Notes: generated by a model not told the origin, from the sequence alone. 64,000 bases of DNA from Branchiostoma floridae (GCF_000003815.2 NC_049980.1:11499460-11563459); one strand, 5' to 3'. Positions 47,875-63,900 are shown, counted from the first letter of the stretch. Numbers and translations: made by a program.

Positions 47875-50800
47875 ATGAACGTCAGCGTTAGAGGATCCAC
47901 AAGGAATGGATTGTTTTTTAGTCTCTGCATACATGTTGTCACCAAATGCCTTGCGGACTCTTGTGGTGAGTGTTCAGATTCAGTACAGATTGTTCAGTAG
48001 CCGAAGTGTATAGCAAATTACACAAATTATTTGTCACGTGTCATGTACATATGGACATGGCACATGTTAATAAAATCAAGATTAAAGGTTGATATTCGTA
48101 TTCCATCTATCTATACCATTAATAGGCTTTAAAAAAGTACGACTTGGTTACAGAAACTGGAATTGCCCCAAATGTTAGAGCCAAGAACCTTTAATCAATC
48201 ATGCATTCTTGTCGCAAATTAGCGTTGCTACATTATGTAAATGTAGCTTTTAGTCTACGTGGATAACGATATAAAGAGAATTAGAAAAGATACGATAGAT
48301 GTATGATGAAAAACAGGTCGATTAGACAAGACTATTATCAATGTAAATGTACGGATGAAAACAAAATGTACGGTTGAAAACTCTGGGCAAATTAGAATCC
48401 TAACAGTATCGTTCTCTCGTATTTGTTATCTTAGCGATCACATGTAGCTCGGATGGTGACCGTTACTGTGACCCTTTGGACAGACAAAGCTTTCTGACCT
48501 GCATTGGCGCCGGGCCACCTTCAACTTTACGATGTCCTAATGACCTGGTGTGCGTACAAGTTAGCGAAACGGTGATCAGATGTGATAATGATACAGGAAC
48601 AGCAGGTAAGTCTTTTCCGTTATACTGACATTTGCAGCCCTGAGTTCATCTCTGATATCTACCCAGTGTTCACAGTAAACTAGCGAACAGGTATGCTATT
48701 GACATTATCTTGCAGGTAATGGGTAAGAATAACCAAAACAGACGAAATCCATCTCTGTCTGGGTATAAAATAATATATCAGCTTACTGTCAAATTTAATC
48801 ATATCATATTTGAATCGACTGCAAATATATCATCACTATTTTGACAGCACAACCAGGAGTGACAGGATGCCCATCTCTACATTTGGGATCATCAACCATA
48901 CATGACACCACCGCATCCGGTATATGTATCAACTACTTTGGCGGGAAATAATGCATGAAAATCTAAATGCTGAATTTATTTTGAATGTAAATCTAGCGTT
49001 TCAGCTCCGGGTAATTTCTTGAACAATTAACGTCATTTATCATAATCATTAGCTAAGAGGCCTTCTTATGTCTTCCCGCAACATTGTTACGCCCATATTT
49101 CTAGGCCAAACAGTGGCAACAACGTATGAGGCACAAACGGCAGTTCAGTCTACAAGTCCGTCAACACAGTCAATGACAGGTAAAGCAAAATCTTAGTAAA
49201 ATGCTAAGCTTTCTATGCGAACCTAAGAAAGATTATTACCAACACAGATGAGCTTCCATGATAATTAGAACAATATTTGCTGTGGATGGTTTGCTGAAGG
49301 ATGTAGTAACGCCATTTAATTTAACTGTTCTATAAGACTGAATATTAAACCCATAGAAGATGTATTATATACAACAAGGCTTTTCAGATACTATTTGAGA
49401 ACGAGACTGATTAGATATCATTCACTGGCACTCTAGAATTGCCAGCTGTGTCATCAACGCCAGTGTCTCTAGCCTTCGGGTCCAAATCTACACAGATCAG
49501 TATTACCACTGGATCCCATAATCAAACAGAAGGAGAAGCGTCACTACAATTCGATACTGGTGGGTATATAGTAATAGACTTTTACAGAAAATATCCATAA
49601 CATTGCACCCTTGGTAAGTCATCTCTTTTGAAAAACTGTATTGCATTGATTCCTCCCTGCCGAGTGTGATCATTCCTCCCTGGGTTTTATTCTGATTGGT
49701 CAATTCTCTGTGAATTCTTCTGACTGGACCCGGTGTTAAATGAAATAAAAACCGGTGTTTGGAGAATTTCTATGTGTTACAGAGTCATATACAATACGAA
49801 ATGGGGCCTTCTGGTTGATTAATGTCGCCTGGCTATGATAATATTTGTTATAATTGAACATGTTACTGTATGATATTTTAGTAGATATCAATGTCATTGA
49901 TTGAAGTTAATAAATTTCGATAAACTATAGCTCGACACAGTTCTGCGATATATAAACAATGCGATTTCAAAAGATGCATATTTCCGCTGAGGTTTTATCA
50001 CGAGAGGAGAAACTCTGGATGGTAGCACTAAAAGTCAGTTTTCCTGTTAGTTCTTCTATTGCATCAAAGTGTTTAACATGAAAAATAAAGATGCCTATGA
50101 CATCTTAGAATATACAATCAACACTAGCAAAGTCATTATTTGGAATCAACAGTAAAATTTAGCGTCTCTGTCATAAATGAGATTATTTTTTATGCTGGAA
50201 GTTGTTCATTTTAATCTACATAATCTTTATTTAGTAGTGATTATCGCGGCTACAACGGTAGGGGCTACGGTTCTACTTGTCCTGGTTGGAACAATCACCT
50301 TTGTCATCATCAGACGGAGGTATGATGTTACTTTCAATATCACAGATATCTTTGACAGCAAACAATCGTCATTTCTTTCTATAATATCATATACGATTCT
50401 TAGCAGAGGGTGTTTTTATCGCGGCCATTTTTGTCAGTATTTCTGTCGTATTCTGGCGTGGTTCAACCCCCTGAACTTTGTTCATCTGTTTCAAAGGTCC
50501 AAGGCCAGAGGAAAACAAGAGGAATCGGTCCGTCTTTCTGTTATGGACGGTCATCTTAATTCCACTATCATGGAAGGAACAGCCAACCAAACGTTTTCAG
50601 GAAACACGAACACCAACGTCGACCAACTATATACCAAGCCTGACAAGAAGAAGATAAAACGTGAACACCCACAACAACACAAGCTCAATCCCGATGATCC
50701 ATCATACCAGGACGTCATACCCACAGGAGCCCAGCATCAGCACGCCACTGTTCAAGACGACCCCCATCTCTACACCGCGGTCCGTGACGAGCCAAATATT

Positions 50801-50995
50801 TATGGTTCTGTCCAGGATGACGAACAATACGCTACTGTGCAAAAGGGTCGCAAAAACGACCCTAATGTAGTAACAAACCCTCTGTACGGGAAGGGTAGTA
50901 TTGACAACACAGCATGTGATCCGGGCCCACTGTCTAATGACAAGGATAGAGTTCCTAGTGTGTGTGAGATGGTTGAAAATGTCATCTATGAATAA
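47875..50995 (+). CDS. Gene 5: Cys-rich/mucin-stalk receptor with type II tail
   Basis: Exons 47875-47965, 48435-48605, 48848-48919, 49105-49179, 49437-49559, 50235-50319, 50497-50995 (371 aa); phases 1,1,1,1,1,2. Exon 1 is the least certain: it encodes MNVSVRGSTRNG, a hydrophobic LFFSLCIHVV and a CLA cleavage-like site, ends at a strong GTGAGT donor and fits phase 1. Exon 2 has six cysteines (CSSDGDRYCDP, FLTCIG, LRCPNDLVCV, VIRC), reminiscent of peritrophin/CBM14 chitin-binding modules, but the C1-C2 spacing is short, so this is tentative. Exons 3-5 form a Ser/Thr stalk. TM: VVIIAATTVGATVLLVLVGT. The tail matches Gene 6 almost residue for residue (YQDV, YTAV-x6-YGSV-x5-YATV, NPLYGKG, CEMVENVIYE), but the YATV tyrosine after YQDV is His (QHQHATV). 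Confidence 0.75.
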
Positions 50996-51230
50996 TTGCC
51001 TTAGTCTAAGTTCTTAGAGAGCCGAATAACAAGCCGGAAATTTCATCATGCAAACATGCAAACGTACACAAACATGCAAACGTACACGAGTGAGTCTTAG
51101 GGACATGCTATATGTTGCTATACTGCTACACGTTTTTGTATAATGTCACAAATCATTTTGCTGTCCATAGTACATAATCTGACAAGTTGAAAATGTACCT
51201 AAATATGCAAGTCATGAGCTATATACTTAA
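50996..51230. other. Gene 5 3' flank
   Basis: Starts with sequence paralogous to the Gene 6 3' UTR (GAGTTCTTG, AATAACAAG context). Also holds a 20 bp tandem duplication of AAACATGCAAACGTACAC near 51050-51090. Confidence 0.45.
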
Positions 51231-51346
51231 GCCGATGTGGATGTAAATCCGATATAACTTGTTACATGGGTGGCGGTGGCGAGGGAAATCAAGAAAATAA
51301 GGAGTCCGACATGTTTAAAATGGTCGATGACATCATCTATGAATAA
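51231..51346 (+). pseudogene. Relic of a type II tail exon
   Basis: GATGTGGATGTAAATCCGAT matches the Gene 4 tail coding for VDVNPI. About 8 extra bases then break the frame, and the match resumes with YMGGG and finishes MVDDIIYE followed by TAA, the standard type II ending. A decayed C-terminus of a further family member, closest to Gene 4 although it lies after Gene 5. No other part of that gene was found nearby. Confidence 0.75.
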
Positions 51347-52303
51347 TTAGAATGGGCTTACGTATGCGTTACTATGAACGGTAAAGTGCGGCAAGAATGT
51401 ATGAAAATAACAAGATTCAACATTTCTAAATAAGAATGGTAAATCAGCAAATATTTCAAATCATCATATGTCCCAGACACTGCTATGGATTTACATTGCC
51501 GAGATCATATACGGGGTTAGGGACTGTCATTTATGAAATCCATCTTGCGCTTGTTGTCGTTTTGAGTCAAAATACCGCTGTACATGTATATATAGACATG
51601 TATCATAATGCTATGTCACTGCAGAGATTGTTGAATACTTTGTGATATACCTTATCAAACATGGCATCATTACCCCTAAAATTTGTGGTGGTAAAACAAA
51701 AACAAATCACAACAAAACCAGGAACATCTGCAAATTGTTTTAGAATACACTTATACAGGAACATAATGCATATATATGACCCAAACAACTATAAAAATGG
51801 CAATCTAAATTTGCAACCGAAACCCAGGGACCTTATATGGTAAACATAATCTGGAGGTTATTACGCACTCAGACATGTTAAGACACTAAGTTAGCAGAAT
51901 TTAACTGCAAACTGTTATACTAGATATTATCATGTGCACATAATCCACAAAGTGGTATTGAATATAAAAACGGGCAAACATTGAACCTTTCATTTTGTTA
52001 TTGTCTCATGAGGTCAATGTAGTGAATTACATTCCTTAACTAACTTATATGTATCTTTCGATTGTATTGTCTATCTGGTTTGTATAAATTGCACTACGTT
52101 GATAAAGAATAAAAGCACTGTCCCATGTGCGCCTGCACAGATACCCAAAACATGACCCAGGGTTCATTTTGGCAACCGTGATAAACCAATAACATGCAGG
52201 AGGGACTCTGCACCCCTTCCCCGCTACACATCTTACAGTCCCCTCATTTCATGCGCGATGAACTGTACAAACATGAACTCTGATCTAGTAGGTTCACCTA
52301 CAG
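51347..52303. other. Intergenic DNA before Gene 6
   Basis: AT-rich, with possible AATAAA signals (for example near 52107). No exon, RNA gene or element was recognised. Confidence 0.45.
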
Positions 52304-52327
52304 CAGGAAGTGAACTTTCGGTGAAAG
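52304..52327 (+). promoter_or_regulatory. ETS/IRF-like composite upstream of Gene 6
   Basis: CAGGAAGTGAACTTTCGGTG+AAAG holds GGAAGTGAA, close to the ETS-IRF composite consensus GGAANNGAAA, plus a second TGAAAG. It lies ~130 bp before the ATG. Motif-level evidence only. Confidence 0.3.
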
Positions 52328-52433
52328 CATTCTTACTTCTGTAACCTTCTCCCTGTTGTCTTATCCACATTCAATAGAAATTTGATAGCCAAACAACTAC
52401 TTCAGTGTTCTACTAAAGATTTCAACTTCAATT

Positions 52434-55602
<3,169 letters not shown>

Positions 55603-56059
55603 TTTCTTTGGCTTGAGTTCTTGTGGTGCCAAATAACAAGTCAGTCAAAAGTGGAAATGTACAAAAGTGAACATTCCTAGACATGGCGTAGATCTACCTT
55701 GCCACACTACTACATGTTTTTGTATCGTGGCACAAATTTTTGTTGACTTTCTTAGTGCTGATTCTGATTCTCAATTTTAAGTCATGAGCCTTGTAGATGG
55801 ATAAGGAAACTTGTAATTTCTTACAAATGCACTCAATGTAGAATATTAACACTATATTGTATAGATGTCTTATATTTTGCATTTCGATACTTGGCATAAG
55901 AACTACCGAAGATAGAAATAACTGTAAACTATACAAACAATTTGGTTATTTGGGCTATAACTCATGTTACTGATCATTTCAGTGTATTGATATCATCATC
56001 ACTAGCAGCATCTATTGTTATGATTAGTATCATTGTTTGCATCAGTTTCATTACTATTG
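55603..56059. other. Gene 6 3' UTR and flank
   Basis: Paralogous to the start of the Gene 5 flank. No second gene was recognised. A hydrophobic open frame (55942-56175) is not supported by splicing or homology. Confidence 0.4.
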
Positions 56060-56222
56060 TTGTCTATTTATGTTTGCCTATGTTTGTGATGAATATGTTT
56101 AATTTCTTTTATGTAACACGCAGGGCTCCACTGAAAAGCAGTGCAAGAGCACTGAGCTTGGACCACCCTGGATAAAGATTACAGAAATAAATAGAAATAA
56201 AACAAATAAATTTCCTGCTCTG
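56060..56222 (+). mobile_element. Probable LINE 3'-end fragment
   Basis: CGCAGGGCTCCACTGAAAAG, a GAGCACTGAGCTTGGACCAC block, CCTGGATAAAGATT and then an A-rich AAATAAATAGAAATAAAAC tail resemble the C-terminus plus 3' end of CR1-like LINEs. Recognised from general acquaintance with such tails only. Confidence 0.4.
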
Positions 56223-58018
56223 GTAAAATCAATCTTGACAATAAACTCGATCTTGACAATAGCTAGTACAATACATATTGATACTAGATATTGAGTCCGT
56301 TTTATTGTACAACCCTGTACAAACTTTACAGATCATGTGATTTATCCATAAAATAGTTCTGTCGCAAGTACAGAATATCTACAATTAAAGTTAACTCAGA
56401 GTCTGAAATGGGCAAACTTTGAGTTAAGTATGATTTATCCCCTTGTTTACAACATCCAGGCACAGGGAAGTGCCACCTGATTGACCTTTCAGTGCGACAT
56501 TTGTTCACCAAACAGATCAAAACCAGACGTAAACACTTCTGTGGTAATCATTGACGAGACTCGCATAGCTCATGACAAAGTTCAACATGTACGCTGGGTG
56601 CCTTCGGAACTGTTAAACTACATCCGGGTCAAGGTTACGATACATACAATGGCGGGCTTTGACTTCAACAAGGAGTATCATTATTATGATAATCATGATA
56701 CGTTGCGAGTAATTTTCTGCCAGCCTGACTAAAATCGCGCCCCTAGCCGCCGGCCCTACTATTGCCGCCGCCCTCGGGAGGGGTCATTAACCCCAGCCAG
56801 CAAGAGATTGTGTAAACACAGGCTAATTTTCTGCAATATTGTACTTTTCTAGAGCAATAATTAGTCAGTAGAAACGGACACGGGTCAGGAAATGATGAAC
56901 TTCATTGTCTTATACCCCATCAGTAAACTTTTAAACTATGCATTTTTTTTTAAATTTTGACATAATATTCTGTTTTCATGTTCTTAGCCTGTACATTCAG
57001 ATTATTGAAGTCTTATTTTAAATAAATCAAACAGTTTCAATATACTACGGTCTGAAAATTTGCAATAAAAGTGTGGTATGTTGAAGATGTTTATTGTTAT
57101 AAGTAACATGACAAAACAGGAAAAAACAGCAAGCCGAACGTCTGTATGAACTGAGACTCACTCTGAGAAACTGTACTACAGTGACCAAAATTCATTTGCT
57201 TACAGCCTTGATTTTATAATTTGAATATTATGTAAGAATAAGTATGACAAGAAAGACAATAAAACGCACAAAACGTTTAAAAGTCGTTCTTTATGTCTGT
57301 AAATCATTGAGTGATTTTTGAAACCTTTGTTTGCCCATAAAAGTTGCTGATATTTGAAAGTTTCGTCGCGCTGAGGTCGCCAGAGACATTCCACTGGAGC
57401 AGTTTTCTGGGGGCTCTGCGGCCTCTTGGTCAATTTTAGGTCACAACAAGAACGCCGTCAAGTAGAAATGGGGTCTAACTAAAATGGAATATTCCTCATC
57501 GTTAACGTTCCCTTAGACTCTCCGCTACCTTGACAATGACGTACATTGCATGTACTCTTAGCTGCTTAAGTTACAAAAGAATTTAAGTAAATACCGTGCC
57601 ATCAATTCTTCTGTGCTCATTTACACAAGTCAGACGTGTCACATGGACAAACACAACTAGACATGTGAAGTGTACAATATATATTTGAAGTAGACTGTAC
57701 AGGAAAAGAACGCGTATTAAAATCTTGCAACTCTATCCCATCACAAAATGTTTTGTAGTCCACTTTGAAAGGTAGACAATAGCTGTCATTATGCATTGTT
57801 CCTACAATATTCATTCCGACGTTTCAGCTGCCAAACGTTTACAACACCGAGTAAAACTCTCAAGTGGAGTGGCCGCTGTATCAATAAAATAGTAAACGCA
57901 TAATTTCTTTCGCCATGGCTATAGCCCCAACAAGGGCAAAGTGCAAACAAAAACCAATGGTAGCCGATCAGCCCACTCAGGAGACTGCGCCATATTGGAA
58001 ACAAAGCAAGTTGTGTCC
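56223..58018. other. Gene 6-7 intergenic DNA
   Basis: No gene recognised. The GC-rich part near 56730-56790 (CCCCTAGCCGCCGG, GCCGCCGCCCTCGGGAG) stands out from the AT-rich surroundings but carries no identifiable feature. Confidence 0.4.
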
Positions 58019-58034
58019 GGTTTTAGTTTCCTTG
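58019..58034. promoter_or_regulatory. IRF/ETS-like site upstream of Gene 7
   Basis: GGTTTTAGTTTCCTTGG, on the other strand CCAAGGAAACTAAAACC, holds GGAA and a GAAAC-TAAAAC pair reminiscent of ISRE/ETS-IRF sites, ~50 bp before the Gene 7 ATG. Weak evidence. Confidence 0.2.
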
Positions 58035-58082
58035 GCATAAGCTGCAAAGCATGGCGAGGTTGTGACTTAACCAATTTGAAAG

Positions 58083-60915
58083 ATGAGTTTTCTGAAGATC
58101 GCACTGGTCCTCTGTGTGGTGATAGAACAGCTGGACAGCACCCTTGCGCAAACAAACGGTAGGTCCTTTTTTTAGGGAAGTTGTTCGTATCCACCTGTGT
58201 TTATTAGTTTCCGTGTCGCCAGAATGTCAAATATCTTTATGACGGCATACGGAACACAGCCTAATTTGATTTGTGATATATTATGCGTGTAATATTGTTC
58301 CGTTTCCACGAGAAATAACACATGCCTATGCCGTGTTACAATGTCTCGTTATAGTCTTTTTAAATTAAGATATCCAACTATTCCATGGCCACTTCCATAG
58401 TGCAGTCGTCATTGCGACCACTTTTACCTTATGCACAGTTCGTGATGGTAGTTTTAGACTCTGAAGAATGTGTCGTGTGAATTGTGGAAATTGAGTGTAC
58501 CACGGAAGTTGTAACATGCTTGACAGCAATAGGAGAATTTGTGTCTGAAAAAAAACACGATCAGTCCCAGTTAAGATGTAGAGTAGCCTCGGTAAGAGTA
58601 CAGCATGCTACTTCTCGTCTACGTGTTTAGTTAGATACTCATAATGGAGAGGAAAAACATTATTAACCAGAGTTCGGCGACCTCATACCTCCATGAAAAT
58701 TTAGAGCTTTCGTAAATTTCATGCAATTGACTAACACATTAACATAATTTATGCATGATGTTCATCATTGACTAACGTACACATGTCACAGTTATAAAAT
58801 TCCCATTATTAATCATAAAGCGGTTTTGCAATTTTTACATAAATAATGTCAAGATCATAGCATGTCTGAAACAAGAGATAATTGAAAAAACTGCTATGAT
58901 AGAATATTCTCATTAATTATGCAAATGTACTCCTGTTTTGCATAATTAGCATCTTATCTTGTAAAACATTGTCTAAGGTACCTACATACCAAAAATGATG
59001 AAAATCCGTTGTTCCCTTCTTGAGTTATTGTCTTCAGAAGTTTTTGACAAAAATGCCCCTGCTTTCCCAAAACTAGACGCTAGGGGGCCCAAACTTATGT
59101 CACTTATTTCTGAGCACAAGAGCTATCTAAGACCCCGTTCACACTCAAAAAAAATGAAGCGGCTTCAACGTCGAAGCCGCTTCAACGGGCAAGCCACTTC
59201 AAAAAAATTACGTTCACACTCATTTCAGACAATCCGATTAATCGCACACAATTCCGTACCTGGACTTTTTTACAACTTTTTTACAACATTGTTTGTAGGT
59301 TTTCTCAAACCCACTCTTAATAGTCTTATATCATGATCCAGAGAGAAAGCTGTTCAAAGATATGCTTGTTTTTTGTGATTTTGTTTTAGCTTGCTGTGTT
59401 TCCTCTCTCTTCGCGTGATAAAAAAAGCTTTGTTTGCTTCCCATTCCACTTGCCTTGACCCTACAGCGATTTTTTTTTCTTTCCAGACATTATCATTGGG
59501 CACAAAAATCAGTAACGTGAGCAAACCTGTCAGTGTGGCGTGTGTTCCTGCTCCCGATACCTGGATATATAACCTCCAACAGGGGGCAAATCGGAAATTT
59601 GCATAGAATCTATCCCGCGTTGCGTTCACACTCGCGATTTCAGCCAAGCGGCTTGTTCACAAGTGTCTCAAACTACCTCCCAGGGATGGATTGCAAACGA
59701 GCCGGATCGGTGAAAATCCTAGCCGCTTGGAGCGTTCACACTCAAGAAAACGATCCGGATCAAGCGGCTTCGACGTTGAAGCCGCTTCATTTTTTTGAGT
59801 GTGAACGGGGTCTAACACTCCAAAATCGTGACCATAGCTTGCTCAGAACACGAGATATCAAGCCCGGAAGTTGCGCTGCAGTACCAAGGGAAGCCGCCAG
59901 GGGGGCCCAAAATCTAATTATTTTCAGCTTTCATCACACCCTACCAACACACCAAGTATGAAACCAATCCAATTAAGCTGTTGAGTTATCTTGTTTACAC
60001 ACACACAGACAGACACACAGACAAACACAGGGTAAAATATAACCTCCATGACATTTCATGGAGGTAATAATCTAGAAACAACAAGGAAATCTGTATTTCT
60101 TCTCAGGTCTACTTTTTATTACGTTAACAACAGAACTGGACAACGTTTTAGTCCTCATTGATATTTCTGTTAACGTAACAAAAACATTTATATCGCAGAA
60201 GGTTACACAGAAAACGATGCCATATCTTGAAAGTAAGTAAACACTTTTTTTTCTTTTCAGAGTGCGTCGGTCCTCCTCCATCGTACAGCAACAGCACGTT
60301 TGACCGGTGTGTAGCGAACCAGGCGACAGGCGGTTGTAACTGCACTGACCCGGCTGAGACTTGTAGTTTCGGTGACCAACTGTACTACACATGTAACCAT
60401 GGCATTGGTTTGGACTTTATCATAGTCTGCAACTACAAGGATGCGGTTGGAAACTTCTTTGGATTTATCATCTTGCAAGATTCTAGAGAGAAATTTGAAG
60501 CCTGCACGGGTAAGATCGTGTTCTTGAATTCTCATTGTCTCAAGGATGCAGATTGGAGTACAAAATAACTTAAGTTTGCTACTATAGGTTGAAGACTTAC
60601 CCAAAATTTAGTTTGCTAAAACTGAATCATGTTTTAAAGAATCATGTTTTATGACAATAAAAAGATAAATAAAAGCGCACTACATTGTGCAGTAGATGTT
60701 GCAGTTAGCAATGCCTTGTGTTTAAATTCGTCCGTTGTAAGCTATTCTCTGAGCAGTCTTTTCAACTGGTGCACTGATTTTTGTAGAAGTGCTTCTATAG
60801 TACCAAAAAAAGAACTTGTAGCAAAGAACTTTCATACATTTCTATATTTCTTTTTTTAACTTATTCATGTCTATAGATATCCATATAAATATATATATAT
60901 ATGTATATGTGTGTG

Positions 60916-60956
<41 letters not shown>

Positions 60957-63900
60957 TTAGATGCATTGTAAGTAGTTGTTATAGACCTTACGAAAGTCAC
61001 TGTACTTTTGTTGTGTCAGTAAAGATTTCTATCTCTTTTAACTATTCTTAAGGCTCCCCGGCCCCGGTGCAGTCAACGCCACCACCACTACCCACATTTC
61101 CTCCCTCTAACTGCTCAGAGTTCAATGTCGCAACCTGGCCGCCGGAAGGTATACCTATTTTGCTTTTTTTTGTTAAGAGCTCTAGATTATATTTGATACC
61201 CATCTAGAGTGATGAATACAGAGTATAGGAAATAGAGAGCATCCGGTTTAACAATTCATTAAGCATTAAAAACTGAAAATTTAGACAAGGTACACCCTTT
61301 TATTGAGATTGCGGGTTCGAATCCGGCTGCCGTGCCACAGATCTTGTGCCCTTGGGAAAGGCACTTTACACGACTTTCCCCACTTTACTCAGGTGCAAAT
61401 GAGTAAGCCGGTGCAAAGACCTAATGAGTAGGCCTTTGCCAGTGGACTAGTCCCCTGCTGTAGTGATTGCGTTGTGTGGTCCAGGGCTAAGGAAACGGAG
61501 ATGCGCACCGCCCTATGCGCGGGAGGGGTTTAACTTTTAACACCCTTTTATTAGTGAAAGGTAGGAGACTATCATTGGAAACAGCAAGACAAAATGTGTT
61601 TTCCCTCCAGGCTGCATCAGGTTTGTTGGAAATGAGACGACGCCTAATGAGACGACAGGTATACTCCAGGTGTACTTCAACACTACCTGGAGGACCGTGT
61701 GCTACACGGGTATCTGGACTCAGCTCACCATAGTTGACATCGCATGTAGGATGCTCGGGTTTAACAACCACGGGTCCCCGGCAGTGCAATTGGCAACACG
61801 TAAGTCATATTATGACATGTCTTGAAGAGACATTTTTAGAAACAATCGCGTTTTATTCTGCCGTGTGTGTACTCATAGTAGCAATGAAAATGCTTGAAAA
61901 CTGGTTAGCTGGTGTGTTACGTCGAAGGGCTATTATACCGGCTATATAGATAAAGATACAGATACAGAAAACTCTCTCATGATACATGATATTGTTGCTG
62001 TTGCTCTTGAATATCACAAACCTTTATTCACGACCAATGACTTAACAGCTATCGTTTCATTGACCATCTGTCACCTTCTTCAGTGAATGAGGAGTACCTT
62101 TAATTTGCACTATACAGCTAGGTCTCACTGTAAACAATGTGATTACAAACATAGTATATTTTTTCACATACATAGATGTTACCAACCGTAAAGTTATGTC
62201 ACATAGATATGTTGTTAGCAGTTGTTGTTCTTGTTGTTTATCTAGATCAGCTCCCACCGGGCGTCTCAAACGACGCCTGGACCGTCAACATAGAGCACAC
62301 ATGTTCTGGCACGGTGACCAGCCTGTGGGACTGTGACAAGACTTATTCAGAGCCCTGCTGGCTAACATACGCCGTGGGAGGAAGTGGGGAATGCCCTAGC
62401 CTTCTCCAAATCTCGTGCGAAGGCGGGGCCCTGTTTCTAATCTTTCTTAATGGCCCTCACCTTGTCCTTTCTACTTATGGTGCAAACACCTATGTCCTTC
62501 TTTGTGTCATTTCTTTCTTTATTTCAACAAGGTGTAATAGTTACCCCATGGGCGGGGCGAGGTTTCTGTGTATATCACCAGGCCCGCCCACCGAGGGGTA
62601 TGCCCGAGGGGAGACTAGAAATCCCCGAGGTGGCGGGCCTGGTGATATACACAGAAAACGAGCCCAGGGCCATGGGGTAACTAACTTAGCCCATGGCATA
62701 CTTCCCCGAAGCTTTTCTAGTTCATCAGCTTTACAAAATGTTACTTTATTTTGTCCTTAAAGTCCACAATCTTTCTTGTTATTGCTTGAAAAGCTGTGAC
62801 AGACAGTGTCAGGCTGTAACAACACACGGTCATTAATCTTGTCAAGACCTTCCCGGCCAAGGTACCCGGAGAGACAGAAAGTCTGGTGATATTCCTCTGG
62901 GCAATTAGAAGTGAAGAGTGGGATTGGTCAGTTATCACATGACACAATTCTAGTCCCAGAAGATGGGCTCAAAGGTAAGCTAGGGTTGGTCAGAACAGGT
63001 CACATGCGTATAGCACCCACACTTTTCAGGCTGATATCACCACAGTTTTCTTGATATCACCACAGTTTTTTCCTCATTTGCATGAAATAGCAGCACACTT
63101 TTTTTCGTAGCACCATACTATGTGGATATATCAACAGAAAATGGGGGCTCCTCATTGGCTGAGGGGAAGTAGCCATGGGCTAATTACTGATATCACCGTG
63201 CAAGGCTGTTCACATTTAGCCCATGCTTGACATGTTAGTAATGAAATAAGATATTTGATCTGCCAAATTTATTTGCATAGGTTGTAAAGCCAACCTCAAA
63301 GCCAACATCTTAACGATTTGTCTGATCATATAATGTTCATATCAACAGCGCAGCACTTGCTCAGCAACACGGACCTTGTATTAGAATATTGGAGATCAAC
63401 TTTTTGTTGTCATATTGACATGTATATCAAGTTTCCCTTTATTGTGAAAGATATGATAATATACATTTTAAAGAAACTTACAAGAATGGAATCTATCAGC
63501 AGCATGACAAGGACAGATAACACATGTACGTGATGGAAAGATTTAATGCTGTTCTATTGTCAATGTGCAGTAAACACGACGTTCCCTGACCTGATGTCCT
63601 GTCAGCCGCCCACGACAACCATTCCCAACCCAACCACGTCTGGTCCTGACGTCACAACACACACGGAAGGTAGGTTCACCTACAGATAGTTTGAAGATGG
63701 AGAGACAGGGTTAGTTCGCTTGCTCACATTAACCATCAAGCTGTAGAATGTTTCAGGTTTGGATTACAATATCTGAAAAAATCGACAAAACTCTTTAAGG
63801 TTAGCAAACACAGATTTAGAATATTTCATGGCCATATTATATAGTCACAACGTAACATGTTGTAATATGTAATGCATGAGATAACGTATTGCCGTAATGA

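Noticed and set aside
55942-56175. 77-codon hydrophobic frame resembling a membrane exon after Gene 6
   Set aside because: No acceptor/donor pair in the phase used by this family, and its end overlaps a probable LINE 3' fragment.
61314-61324. tRNA gene
   Set aside because: B box only; no A box, no cloverleaf, and the downstream body and target duplications show a SINE.
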